Below are positions 1 to 9,742 of a stretch of DNA of 47,226 nucleotides, piece by piece. Numbering within the stretch: the stretch's first letter is position 1; every line of letters starts with the position of its first letter. This stretch comes from Deltaproteobacteria bacterium (GTDB taxonomy: Bacteria > Desulfobacterota > Dissulfuribacteria > Dissulfuribacterales > QOAL01). The DNA lies in NCBI GenBank assembly GCA_015494395.1, contig WGBG01000088.1, forward strand, positions 1 through 47,226, written 5' to 3'. Under the pieces are notes generated by a model. It saw only the letters and a program-made list of their open reading frames with translations. It did no database searches and had not been told where the DNA came from. The position numbers and the translations under genes were made by a program.

Positions 1-1
1 A

Positions 2-922
2 AACACCTGGTCAGTACTTGGGGAGTACCGGTGGGATCTGAGCAGCAATTGGACCCTGTTTGCAGGGGGACGAATGGATAAACACAGCTATACTGACTGG
101 CTTTATTCCCCACGGGCTGCCATCATCTTCAAACCCACAGAGCATGATACACTTAAGTTCATTGGGAACCAGTCAGTGCGCAGGGCAGGGGATGATGAAC
201 TGCGTGCCCAGTACGTGGCTGATAAGGGGTACAGTGATTCCGAAAAGATACGTTCTGGTGAGGTCAGGTATGAGCGCATGTTCGGCAATAAGGCTTTTTC
301 AGCCATCTCTGCCTTTTACCAGGATATAGAACTTGTGGCCTGGAATACACAGTTGCGGCGGAGCAATCACTTGGCAGATTACAAGATTTATGGCATTGAG
401 GCAGAGTTCAGGTGGCAGGATAATGGGTATATTTTGAGCTTGTCGCATTCCTATACAAAGCTGCTGGACTTTGACCTTGTAGAGCCTGGAACTGTGCAAC
501 CCTGGTCGGCAGAGCCTTATGGATATGGTCATTCACTTGCAATCTGGTCTGAAAACCTGACAAAGCTATTTGCCTCATACAATTTTACCCCTGGATTTTC
601 TGTTGATGGATCACTCCAGATATACTGGGGCTTTCCCGGTGCCCATGACCAGACAAGGTACAATAACAGGGAGGGAACATTCCCTGACAGCATCGGCTTG
701 GGGCTGTCTGATTCAGGATATGACAAGGCATTTGGTGGAAATTATTATCTTAATCTAGGTACAGAGTACAGGTTTACCCCTCACTGGCAGGCCCGTCTTG
801 ATCTTTTTAATATCCTGGGTTGGCTTGATAAAGATTTGAACAAGCGTAACTATGCGGAACGGGTCTCGGAATACAGGTCGGAAGCGCCCTCTCTCGGACT
901 TTCTCTTAGGTACTCATTTTGA
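2..922 (+). CDS. TonB-dependent outer-membrane receptor, C-terminal part (5' end outside window)
   Basis: Frame is open from base 2 (NTWSVLGEYRWDLSSNWTLFAGGRMDKHSYT...). Beta-barrel-type alternating pattern, ends in aromatic ...LSLRYSF as TonB receptors do. Confidence 0.85.
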   Translation, partial: NTWSVLGEYRWDLSSNWTLFAGGRMDKHSYTDWLYSPRAAIIFKPTEHDTLKFIGNQSVRRAGDDELRAQYVADKGYSDSEKIRSGEVRYERMFGNKAFSAISAFYQDIELVAWNTQLRRSNHLADYKIYGIEAEFRWQDNGYILSLSHSYTKLLDFDLVEPGTVQPWSAEPYGYGHSLAIWSENLTKLFASYNFTPGFSVDGSLQIYWGFPGAHDQTRYNNREGTFPDSIGLGLSDSGYDKAFGGNYYLNLGTEYRFTPHWQARLDLFNILGWLDKDLNKRNYAERVSEYRSEAPSLGLSLRYSF

Positions 923-1595
923 AAAAGCGAGTGCTTATGTAAGGGGGAATGTATATGGCTGGGTCTTGGCGAAACCCTGTAGTGTTCTGAGAGGCAGGCA
1001 TGAGGAAGAGGCGGAGGGATACGGTATAAACTCGTATAAAAGGCATATATTATCTCTGAACATAGCTGTAATTTTGGCTATTATCTCTACTGTTGACGCA
1101 TATGCTGCTGTGGAGACATGCCGTTTACGTGCAGTTGTACTTATGAGAATTGCAATGGATGTGCAATGGCTCGAGAAAACAGTGTCACGGCTGACTGTGG
1201 GGATAATAGAAAAGAACCACACCTTATGCTCGGCAACATTTAGTGACGTTGCCAAGAGCATGAGGGAGAACGGCATGGATATTAATATCCGGGTATTTCA
1301 GTGCGATGACAGGCTATCTGATCAGGAAACAGATGCCCTTTCCCGTTTTATCCGCAGTTGCAAAATTATTTATGTAGGCTCGGACATGAAGGAGTATTAC
1401 GGGTCAGTTCTAGAATTGACAAAAGGGCTAGACGTGCTAACAGTGGGTGATGAAGAGGATTTTTGTAAGTCCAACGGGATGATTTGTCTTTATGTACAAA
1501 GGAAAAGATGGCGCATAATGGTTAATATGCGGGCTGTCCAAGAGGCAGGTATCAGGATAAGCAGCGAGGTGTTGAGGCACTCAACTATTATTTAG
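852..1595 (+). CDS. YfiR-like (DUF4154) periplasmic protein; true start uncertain and downstream of the ORF-track start
   Basis: C-terminal pattern VLTVGDEEDFCKSNGMICLYVQRKRWRIMVNMRAVQEAGIRISSEVLRHSTII resembles the YfiR family; directly follows a TonB receptor. No good in-frame start with RBS before about 1030. Confidence 0.55.
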   Translation: MRNGSRNTGRKRPLSDFLLGTHFEKASAYVRGNVYGWVLAKPCSVLRGRHEEEAEGYGINSYKRHILSLNIAVILAIISTVDAYAAVETCRLRAVVLMRIAMDVQWLEKTVSRLTVGIIEKNHTLCSATFSDVAKSMRENGMDINIRVFQCDDRLSDQETDALSRFIRSCKIIYVGSDMKEYYGSVLELTKGLDVLTVGDEEDFCKSNGMICLYVQRKRWRIMVNMRAVQEAGIRISSEVLRHSTII

Positions 1596-1662
1596 GCCCT
1601 GTTCATACTTACACTGACCAGGGAATTGTGCAAGAGTCAAATAAAGACCTGACCCCGGCATC

Positions 1663-1690
1663 AAAAAAAACGGGACTCAGACAGTCCCGC
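1663..1690 (-). terminator. Rho-independent terminator for the minus-strand LamG gene
   Basis: CGGGACT-CAGAC-AGTCCCG hairpin (1671-1689) followed on the minus strand by T8. Confidence 0.8.
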
Positions 1691-1722
1691 CTTATTAAAT
1701 AGTTGCTGGAACGAATGAGGAT

Positions 1723-2475
1723 TTATTGCCTTTTTAATCGGTTCCTTAACCCCGCGAACCCGATTAGTCCCGAGCCAAGCAGCCATACAGCGCCGGGGAT
1801 GGGAACTGGAGCCAAGGGTTGATCTGAGATTCTGAAGTCGTCTATATAGCCCTTAAAACCGAGGCCGCCAAAATTGAGCTGATCGCCGATGCGAAAAGGG
1901 TTGACACCGTCGCTGATTGTCCCCCGTGGACGCTGGACCGCCAGTTGGCCGTTAATATAAAGCGAAACCTGGTTCGTGTCAGCCGATACCATTATATGAT
2001 TCCAATTGTTGAGATTCACCAAACCGGGCTTGGTACGATCCTCCGTAAGCCTTCCGAACCATCCGTCATAGCCCCATCCGTCCATGTATCCACCATCAAA
2101 ACGTATGTCCACACCATTTCCGTAATCAGGACGGCTTTCGCCAGCGATATACTGGTTCATGCTGGTTCCATCCAACGGAAATATGTAGAAATCGATGGTA
2201 AACCGGCCACCGAAATCAAATACCGACGAATCTGATACCCCGATGTAATCATTGTTTCCGTCAAAATAGGCACTGGAGCCGCTTGATACAGCCTGGGCAG
2301 AGCTAATATGAACATCCCCTGAGGCGGTCCAGGTATTGCCCATGGTATCTATGAACGTCGTACTTCCGTCTGTTCCATCCATGGGAAGGAAGGCCACAGT
2401 CTGGGCAAGCGACGATCCCATTTCCAGGATAAGACATGCAAGAGCCAGGCCCAATGCAAACAATAATCTCTTCAT
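1723..2475 (-). CDS. Secreted LamG/concanavalin-like domain protein with VPxPA/PEP-CTERM-type sorting tail
   Basis: N-terminal signal peptide; LamG-like ...FDGNNDYIGVSDSSVFDFGGRFTIDFYIFPLDG...GYIDDFRISDQPL; tail VPIPGAVWLLGSGLIGFAGLRNRLKRQ. RBS AAAGGAG upstream of ATG. Confidence 0.8.
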   Translation of the reverse strand: MKRLLFALGLALACLILEMGSSLAQTVAFLPMDGTDGSTTFIDTMGNTWTASGDVHISSAQAVSSGSSAYFDGNNDYIGVSDSSVFDFGGRFTIDFYIFPLDGTSMNQYIAGESRPDYGNGVDIRFDGGYMDGWGYDGWFGRLTEDRTKPGLVNLNNWNHIMVSADTNQVSLYINGQLAVQRPRGTISDGVNPFRIGDQLNFGGLGFKGYIDDFRISDQPLAPVPIPGAVWLLGSGLIGFAGLRNRLKRQ

Positions 2476-2754
2476 AATTTATTTACTCCTTTTGCCATGA
2501 TTTATTATGTAAAGAGGGACCATAGCTTTATAAATTTACATCATTACGCTGATCACTTGCCAATTATCACTTCAAGAATTATGCCATATTTTTGTCTCTT
2601 TATTTGGAAAAATTTGGACCATACTGCGGCCAAATGGACATTTCGAAGTCGCGGGTTTGAAAAAAATTCCCCTAAAAAGAAAAGTTTTTCCATGAAAAAG
2701 CTTTCCTTAGCAGGGGATAAATCTTTAGTCAGCCGACTTAAACCTTAATAATCC

Positions 2755-2949
2755 GTTCCTTTGAATGGAATGGCATTGTTTCTTCGTTCCGTTGAATAAT
2801 TTCTTGTGTTCGCTCCGCAAAAAACACAAAACGCGCTGGTGCCCCGCTCAGCTATAGGCGATTTTTATGGCTGCGCTTCGCCAAGAAAAACTACAAAATT
2901 CTTTAGAGTCACTCCAAAACAAGGCCATTCACTTCGCTGAATAGATTTC
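2755..2949 (-). repeat. Family I MITE-like element, diverged and truncated copy (copy A)
   Basis: Shares GCGATTTTTATGGCTGCGCTTCGCCAAGAAAAACTAC.AAATTCTT..AGTCACTCCAAAACAAG.CCATTCAC..CGCTGAATAGAT with 13429-13655; the TIR at its 5' (+ strand) end is not recognisable. Confidence 0.75.
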
Positions 2950-5106
2950 CTGCCTGGGCGGACCAAGCAAGGTTCGAATTTTGGGGAGGATGTCGTTGAT
3001 TTTAAAAGGCTTATGTATTATGTCTGCAATGCCTGCTTCCTTTACCTTGCTGAGGTGCTCCTCACCGGCATAGCCAGTGGCAATAAGTACTTTGATATGC
3101 GGACTTAGTTTTTTCAGCTCAATAAGGCAATTATATCCACCCATGCCGGGCATGTTGATGTCAAGTATTACAAGGCCTATCTCATCCCCATGTTTTTTAA
3201 AGATTTCCAGGGCCTCCTCTCCGCTTCTGGCTGTAATGACCCCGTAATGATGCATGAGAATCATTTCTTTTTCAATTTCGAGAATGCCGGGTTCATCATC
3301 CACTATGAGTATCAGCCCGTTTTCTCCATGCCCGATGGCTCGCTCTTTTGCCTCATACTCTTCTGGTGCCTCTTTTTCCGGCTTTTCCTGGTAAACAGGC
3401 AGGAAAATGGAAAAGGAGGTGCCATGACCTGGCGTGCTGGAGCAGTAAATAACCCCACCATGTTTTTTTACAATGCCGTAAACCATGGCTAGGCCCAGTC
3501 CAGTGCCCTTTCCTTCCTCTTTTGTGCTGAAGAAAGGCTCAAAGATTCGGCGAAGAGTCTTTTCATCCATGCCTGTCCCGGTGTCGGAGACTTTAAGCAG
3601 TACATAATCCCCTCTATTTAGTCCTGCGTGTTTTCTTGCCATGGATTTATCAACATGAATATTTTCCGTACTGATGTCCAGTCTGCCGCCATCAGGCATG
3701 GCATCCCTTGCATTTACAGCAAGGTTCATAATGACCTGCTCAAATTGTATGGGCTCTGCCTCTATACGTTTGAGATCTCCCTGAAGGTGAAGGTTAATGG
3801 ATATCATGCGGGGTATGGTGCGCTCAAGAAGACGGCAGACAGTGACAATGTGCTCATTTACATCAATGGGCACAGGATTAAAATCCGTTTTCCTGCTGTA
3901 CATTAAAAGCTGTCGGGTAATATGGGATGCACGGTCAACGGCCTTTTTAATGTTCTTTACAAGCCGTTGTCCTTCATCGTTGCAGAGTTGCCGGATTTCA
4001 AGGAGCTGGATATAGCCGGTTATAATTTGTAGTACGTTGTTGAAGTCATGGGCTATGCCACCTGCAAGCGTACCAATAGCCTCCATCTTCTGTGCCTGTA
4101 AAAGTTCAGCTTCAAGTCTCTGTCTCTCTGTAATGTCCCGGACGAAGTGGAGCAATGCCTTTCTGCCTCTCAATTCCACAGGGACAATGGTGAGCATTAC
4201 CACGCGGATATCTTTGTCTGCAGGGCTTATCTTAATTGCATCAAGCGTTATGGTCTTGTTCCAGCCGGCTACCTCAAGGTATGCATCAAGTACCTGCTCC
4301 CTGTGTTCCGGGACTACGAAGTCAATAAAGTTGAAGCAACCCAGTTCCCGCCTGTCATGTCCTAAAAGGTTGGCAGTACTGGGATTGGGAAAGGTGATGA
4401 CATCATCTTCCAGGACAAATATTGCCTCTTCTGCATTGTTTACCAGTGTGGCATAGTTGGCTTCTGATTCTGCCACCCTGCTCTCCAGAAGATCGGTGTA
4501 CTGGTGGAGCTTGGCACTTGTCCTGTCAAGTTCCCGCCTGTAGTTGTACTCTCTCAACCTGGTCTTGAAGTTGGAATGTACTGCAATGAGCAGAACAAGG
4601 GTGGTGGTCACCATGAATACGTTGTTTATCACGCAGAGCTTGTAGTTGTTACAGTTGCCGGCAAGGAATACAGCGGCTACAAAGAGCAGGTAAAGGGCTC
4701 CAACATGAAATGCAATGCGCCATGTATCAAGTGGAATTACAGTACAGATGCCCACAAATACAAGAAGTAGTCCTGCGTAGTACTGGCTTATTGCCCCTTC
4801 GGTTGCAACTATCATCCATATAATGCTTGTGCCTGTGAGGTAGTACCCGATAATGCCAGCCCAAGATATGAATCGGGCATCTGGCCTGCTCCTGTCAATT
4901 ATCAGGATAATGACGCAGTAAAGGGTGATAAAGGAGCGGATTAAGAGGAAATCTTTCCAGTGCTGAGGATAGTAGAAGTAATCCACCAGGGAAAAGAGCG
5001 GGACAAGCACAGCGCCAAGTCCTGCAAACAGCCTGAAGCGCTGGCGTATGAGGTTCTGCTGGGATTCCCAGAACTTTTCCATGTTGGTAAAACTGGTCAT
5101 CTCCAA
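2929..5106 (-). CDS. Membrane-bound PAS sensor histidine kinase with C-terminal receiver domain
   Basis: Multi-TM N-terminus, PAS, H-box (GGIAHDFNNVLQIITGY), N-box NLAVNARDAM, G-box GTGLGLAMV, REC (VILDINMPGMGG...HKPF). Confidence 0.9.
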   Translation of the reverse strand: MEMTSFTNMEKFWESQQNLIRQRFRLFAGLGAVLVPLFSLVDYFYYPQHWKDFLLIRSFITLYCVIILIIDRSRPDARFISWAGIIGYYLTGTSIIWMIVATEGAISQYYAGLLLVFVGICTVIPLDTWRIAFHVGALYLLFVAAVFLAGNCNNYKLCVINNVFMVTTTLVLLIAVHSNFKTRLREYNYRRELDRTSAKLHQYTDLLESRVAESEANYATLVNNAEEAIFVLEDDVITFPNPSTANLLGHDRRELGCFNFIDFVVPEHREQVLDAYLEVAGWNKTITLDAIKISPADKDIRVVMLTIVPVELRGRKALLHFVRDITERQRLEAELLQAQKMEAIGTLAGGIAHDFNNVLQIITGYIQLLEIRQLCNDEGQRLVKNIKKAVDRASHITRQLLMYSRKTDFNPVPIDVNEHIVTVCRLLERTIPRMISINLHLQGDLKRIEAEPIQFEQVIMNLAVNARDAMPDGGRLDISTENIHVDKSMARKHAGLNRGDYVLLKVSDTGTGMDEKTLRRIFEPFFSTKEEGKGTGLGLAMVYGIVKKHGGVIYCSSTPGHGTSFSIFLPVYQEKPEKEAPEEYEAKERAIGHGENGLILIVDDEPGILEIEKEMILMHHYGVITARSGEEALEIFKKHGDEIGLVILDINMPGMGGYNCLIELKKLSPHIKVLIATGYAGEEHLSKVKEAGIADIIHKPFKINDILPKIRTLLGPPRQEIYSAK

Positions 5107-5108
5107 GT

Positions 5109-6626
5109 TTATCCCTCTTTCCTAGCAATGGCAAAGATGGTAATGCCCTCTTCTTCAGTAAACAGTTTCATGGTCTTGCCAAACCTGCTCTTTTCAAAAA
5201 GCCGTTCCATTTCAGGCTCGTCTCGGTAGATGAGCTTCCACTGCAGCAGCTGGTCCATCCACGATTTATGGGGGAATCGGTCTGCAAAGTTGCATATAAT
5301 CGCAATGCCACCAGGGTTAAGGAATTCATAAATGCGGTTAAGCAGAATGATGAAAAGCCGTTCATCCAGGTAGTCTGTCAAGCCGGCTGAGTAGATAATG
5401 TCCTGTTTGCCGAATTCATGTCTGACCCTGCCAATGGCCCACTTCACCACGTTGTCCTTCATAAGGTGTATTGTGGCGTTGTGGGCAAAGGTGTTTACGT
5501 TTTTATCTGTGTATTCAAGGGCGTCCTGGTCGGCATCCACGCAAATGGCTGAAATTTTGGATGTGTCAGGGCACTCCTTTATGAAATCAAAAAGTTCCCT
5601 GTTTGACCCGCAGGCAAGGTTCATGATGTGTACCTTGCTGCCTTGCTCAATCAGGGGGGCGGAGTACTCTTTAAGGAGTGATGAGAGAGCCCTGCGTCTT
5701 CCTCGAACAGCACGTGAGGCCGGAGCATCAAGGCAGTAGGCATCTATGAGAACCCCGAGGTTGCCATCACCTTCCGGGCTGTTCTGGTAAATGAGTTCCA
5801 TCATCAGAAAATCACCAGCATACCCCTTTGGCTTAAAGTATGTCCGCTGTGCAAATCGGCTGCGCATAAAATAGGGAAATATCTCCTTGAAAATATAACC
5901 CATGAGATAGTTTTTAAGTTTACCGTCTTCCAGGCTCTTATCAAGCTGATCCAGGGCGTTGTTAAAGCTGCTGATTATGGCACCGCATTTACTGTAGTGT
6001 TCAGGTAATAGATCATCTCGGGAGAGCATCTGCACCGAATTTGCCAGGTCATACATGGCAGCCTTGAAGCCTTCCACCTGGCTGTGAACCTCTTTCCATA
6101 CCTCCATGTCATATAGGCTGTCGGGAATTGGAGAGACAATATTAAACAGTTGCCGTCTTCCCTCTGTAAGTGAGGCGGCATAGGTCTTCGGTGTTTCCCT
6201 TTCTTCAAGCAACCTGCGGAATTTGCGGCATATGGACTGTGCGGTATGAAACAGAAAATCTGCGTACAGTCCGGGGTCTTTTTCCCTCATTGTGGCTATA
6301 TTTTCCTTTGTCCAAATGCATATTCTTGTTTTTTCGGTAGTTGCAATGTCGCGTACCCTGCTTATTCCATCAAAAAAGCCAATTTCTCCAAAGAATTCAC
6401 CCGCACCAATAAGGGCTACTATTACCTTTGTGCCGTTTGTGGAGTAACTGACCTCCACCACTCCCATGTCCACGTAATATAGGGCCGATGCGTCCTGGCC
6501 ATGAACAACGATTTTATCCCCGGTACCGTATTCCATGATTGTGGCGTAGGGCCTGATCCGTTCAATCATGGTATTGGTGTTCATGGCACCAGGCTTAACG
6601 CCGGCTGTGGCGGGTTGATTAAACAT
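5109..6626 (-). CDS. Cyclic-nucleotide-binding domain fused to class I SAM-dependent methyltransferase (possibly PhcB/3-OH-PAME-synthase-like)
   Basis: N-terminal cNMP fold (GAGEFFGEIGFFDGISRVRDIATTEKT); methyltransferase part with KPKGYAGDFLMMELIY and HIMNLACGSNRELFDF. Two bases separate it from the kinase start. Confidence 0.75.
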   Translation of the reverse strand: MFNQPATAGVKPGAMNTNTMIERIRPYATIMEYGTGDKIVVHGQDASALYYVDMGVVEVSYSTNGTKVIVALIGAGEFFGEIGFFDGISRVRDIATTEKTRICIWTKENIATMREKDPGLYADFLFHTAQSICRKFRRLLEERETPKTYAASLTEGRRQLFNIVSPIPDSLYDMEVWKEVHSQVEGFKAAMYDLANSVQMLSRDDLLPEHYSKCGAIISSFNNALDQLDKSLEDGKLKNYLMGYIFKEIFPYFMRSRFAQRTYFKPKGYAGDFLMMELIYQNSPEGDGNLGVLIDAYCLDAPASRAVRGRRRALSSLLKEYSAPLIEQGSKVHIMNLACGSNRELFDFIKECPDTSKISAICVDADQDALEYTDKNVNTFAHNATIHLMKDNVVKWAIGRVRHEFGKQDIIYSAGLTDYLDERLFIILLNRIYEFLNPGGIAIICNFADRFPHKSWMDQLLQWKLIYRDEPEMERLFEKSRFGKTMKLFTEEEGITIFAIARKEG

Positions 6627-6988
6627 TGTCTGTTTTACCTCCCTGGTTTTTATGTGCGTGCTTTCACAGTTTTCCCTCTCTCATTTTTTGTTGTGCAAAA
6701 ATGAACAGGTATGCAATTATGTTTTACTTTTCGGATGTCTGCCTCAATTGTTTAATGATTTTATTATATTGCTAATCGGATTTTCGCAATTTGTATGAAA
6801 ATATTATCATCCTTGCCTATAAAAAGGTTCAATACTATCCTTAAAAAGGGTATGGTAATTAAGTCACTCTGAGCTGCCATATTCCCGGGAGGTGTGCAGA
6901 TATAACCCGTAATGTTGTGTTCATAATGGTTACCCAACGCTCATATATAGCTTATATAACAATTTAATAATTTTCCAGAAAATAAAAC

Positions 6989-9742
6989 ATGTTAATAAGG
7001 TCACTTAAATCACTTTTTGCTCCCGAGCGTATAGCTGTTAACGGTTTTACTGCTACAGGGGAATGTCCAGGTACAATGGTGCTGCGGAATATCCTGACTG
7101 CGGATTTCAAGGGGGTGGTCTATCCACTTCATTCAGGCAGGGTCTCTGTCAGGGGTATCCCAGCCTTTGGCAGCCTTGAACAGATCGGGGAGCCGGTGGA
7201 CCTCATTGTGCTGGCTGGGCCTCCTGATGACGTACCTAAAGAGCTTGAGAGAGCAGCAAAGGCGGGTGTCGGGGCCGCAATCGTGCTTGCAAATGATTTT
7301 CGTTCCAGGATGAAGGCACCTGAGATACTCATGGAAGCAATAAAGGATATATCAGACAGATATGCTCTCCCTGTGCTTGGCCCAAACTCCCTTGGTCTCC
7401 AGCGCCCCAGGAGCGGACTCAATATCAGTATGGCGCACAAGTGTCCTCCGCCAGGCCGTCTTGCCTTTGTCTCACAGAGCGCAACCCTTGCAAACGGTAT
7501 CCTTGATTTTGCAGCATCCAAGAATGTGGGTCTCAGCACCTTTGTGTCGGTTGGCGCCCAGGCCTCTGTTGATATTGCTGACATTATTGATTTCCTGGCT
7601 GTTGATCCGTTTACCAGAGGCATAGTTCTCTATCTTGAATCTGTGCTTGATGGACGAAAGTTTGTCAGCGCTGCCAGGGCATTTGCAAAGACCAAACCCC
7701 TGGTTGTGGTAAAGGGAGGCAGGTACTTTGAATCCAGGCAGGCTGCGCTGACCCATTCAGGTGTGCTTGCAGGTGAGGATCTGGTTTATGATGCGGTGTT
7801 TAAGCGTGCCGGTATGGTGCGGGTGGACGAGATTCTGGAGCTTTTTAATGTCTCTGAGGCAATATCCAAGCAGCCTGCACCTGTGTCAAGCAGGCTTGCA
7901 ATCATCAGCAATGCAGGGGGGCCTGCGGTTATGGCAACGGATATGCTTATCAAGATGGGCGGACATCTGGCACAGCTGAACGCTGGGGAAAAGAAAGAGA
8001 TCAGGGATGTGCTGCCCAAGTGGGCAACAGTGGAAAATCCGGTTGATCTGCTTTCAGACGCATCTGCTCAGCGTTATGCAACAGCACTTGAGACATGCCT
8101 CAGGAGCAGAGGAACAGATGGAGTGCTGGTAATTCTGACCCCACAGTTTGCCACAGCACCAGAGGAGACAGCGGCAAAGCTGGTGGAAATATCAAAGAAA
8201 TATCCCAAAAAGCCGGTTCTTGCCTGCTGGATGGGGAGCGAGATAATGAGTCAGGGCAGGGAGCTTCTTAACAGGGGAGGGATTCCCACCTTCGTGACCC
8301 CCGAGCATGCAGTAAAGAGCTTTGTTTACCTCTACAGGCATGATCGTATTGTAAAACTGCTTACAGAGACCCCGGCCAACATAATTGATGATTTTGCCCC
8401 TGATTACCAGGTGGTAGAGGAGATCTTTGCAAGGGCTGCTTCAGAAAAACGTTTTCTCCTTACAGAGCGTGAATCCAAGGAGATATTTGAGGCATATCAT
8501 ATACCTTCGCCGCCAATGGAGCTTGCCAGCACTCCTGAGGAGGCGCTTGAAATCGCAAGGGGCATGGGGTTTCCGGTGGTAATGAAGCTGGAGTCCCATG
8601 ATGTTACCCACAAGGGCAGTGTTGGAGGAGTGCTGCTTAATGTGGAAGAGTCCCAGGTAAAAGAATCATTTGAAACCATACTGAACAACCTTAAAGAGAC
8701 AAGGCCTGATGCCCACTTTGCCGGTGTGACGCTGCAGCCCATGATTCACTGGCCAGGCATTGAGCTTGCACTTGGCGCAAAACGGGACCCTACCTTTGGC
8801 TCGGTTATACTCTTTGGTGCAGGGGGCAAGCTGTTTGAGGCTATGGAAGACTTTGCCGTGGGCCTGCCGCCCCTTAATCAGAATCTTGCAGCGCAGCTCA
8901 TGCAGGATACCCGCATCTGTCGTTATGAGCGCTCAACCAAAACGCTGGGCATTCCCTTTGAACTGCTTGAGCAGATACTGGTGAAATTTTCAAATTTCAT
9001 TACGGATTTTCCACAGGTTCTGGAGGTGGATATTAACCCCTTTTATGCAGGCAGGCATGGCGGGCTTTGCCTGGATGGCAGAATTGTGCTTGACCATACC
9101 ATTGTTGACGGTATCAGAAGATTTCGTGGAGGCGCGCCGGAACATCTTGCCATTGCTCCCTATCCTGTACAGTTTACCTGGAAGGCAAAGATGCGGGATG
9201 GCACGCCATATACCATCCGCCCGATAAAACCTGAAGATGAGCCCCTGATGAACGAGCTCTTTAATACCTTTTCAGCAGAGACCATCCTGTTGAGATTTTT
9301 CCAGCCAATCAAGGAGCTTAGCCATGAGAACCTGGTGCGCTACTGCCAGGTGGACTACTACAGGGAACTTGCACTTGTAGCAGAAATCAGGGAAGACGGA
9401 AGGAAGAGGATTGTGGGCTCAGGGAGGATAACAATGCTTCCTGACCGTGAGTCCGCTGAGCTTGCCTTTGCCGTTGGTGATCCCTGGCAGGGTCAGGCCA
9501 TTGGAACCGAGCTTATGAAGAGAACTCTTGAGGCAGCTCAAAAATCCGGCATAAAGACCATTTATATGAACGTATTAAGACAAAATACCGCAATGAAGGG
9601 CCTTGCTGAAAAGTTCGGTTTTTATCCTGTTCCCTCTGACGATAATGACATTCTGGTGTACCGTCTGGACCTGGGCAGTGAGGCAAAGAAAAAGAAGACC
9701 TCAAAGGCTAGGAAAAAGAAGACGGCCAATAAGAGAAGGTAG
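6989..9742 (+). CDS. Bifunctional ADP-forming acetate/acyl-CoA ligase family protein with C-terminal GNAT domain
   Basis: CoA-binding, succinyl-CoA-ligase-like (ALTHSGVLAGEDLVYDAVFKRAG), ATP-grasp (GFPVVMKLESHDVTHKGSVGGVLLNV) and GNAT (VGDPWQGQAIGTELMKRTLEAA) segments. Confidence 0.9.
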   Translation: MLIRSLKSLFAPERIAVNGFTATGECPGTMVLRNILTADFKGVVYPLHSGRVSVRGIPAFGSLEQIGEPVDLIVLAGPPDDVPKELERAAKAGVGAAIVLANDFRSRMKAPEILMEAIKDISDRYALPVLGPNSLGLQRPRSGLNISMAHKCPPPGRLAFVSQSATLANGILDFAASKNVGLSTFVSVGAQASVDIADIIDFLAVDPFTRGIVLYLESVLDGRKFVSAARAFAKTKPLVVVKGGRYFESRQAALTHSGVLAGEDLVYDAVFKRAGMVRVDEILELFNVSEAISKQPAPVSSRLAIISNAGGPAVMATDMLIKMGGHLAQLNAGEKKEIRDVLPKWATVENPVDLLSDASAQRYATALETCLRSRGTDGVLVILTPQFATAPEETAAKLVEISKKYPKKPVLACWMGSEIMSQGRELLNRGGIPTFVTPEHAVKSFVYLYRHDRIVKLLTETPANIIDDFAPDYQVVEEIFARAASEKRFLLTERESKEIFEAYHIPSPPMELASTPEEALEIARGMGFPVVMKLESHDVTHKGSVGGVLLNVEESQVKESFETILNNLKETRPDAHFAGVTLQPMIHWPGIELALGAKRDPTFGSVILFGAGGKLFEAMEDFAVGLPPLNQNLAAQLMQDTRICRYERSTKTLGIPFELLEQILVKFSNFITDFPQVLEVDINPFYAGRHGGLCLDGRIVLDHTIVDGIRRFRGGAPEHLAIAPYPVQFTWKAKMRDGTPYTIRPIKPEDEPLMNELFNTFSAETILLRFFQPIKELSHENLVRYCQVDYYRELALVAEIREDGRKRIVGSGRITMLPDRESAELAFAVGDPWQGQAIGTELMKRTLEAAQKSGIKTIYMNVLRQNTAMKGLAEKFGFYPVPSDDNDILVYRLDLGSEAKKKKTSKARKKKTANKRR

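Noticed and set aside
1634-1657. AGTCAAATAAAGACCTGACCCC motif near the terminator, of a kind often seen beside REP-associated transposases
   Set aside because: Only one copy is visible here, no transposase ORF is nearby, and the association is from memory only.
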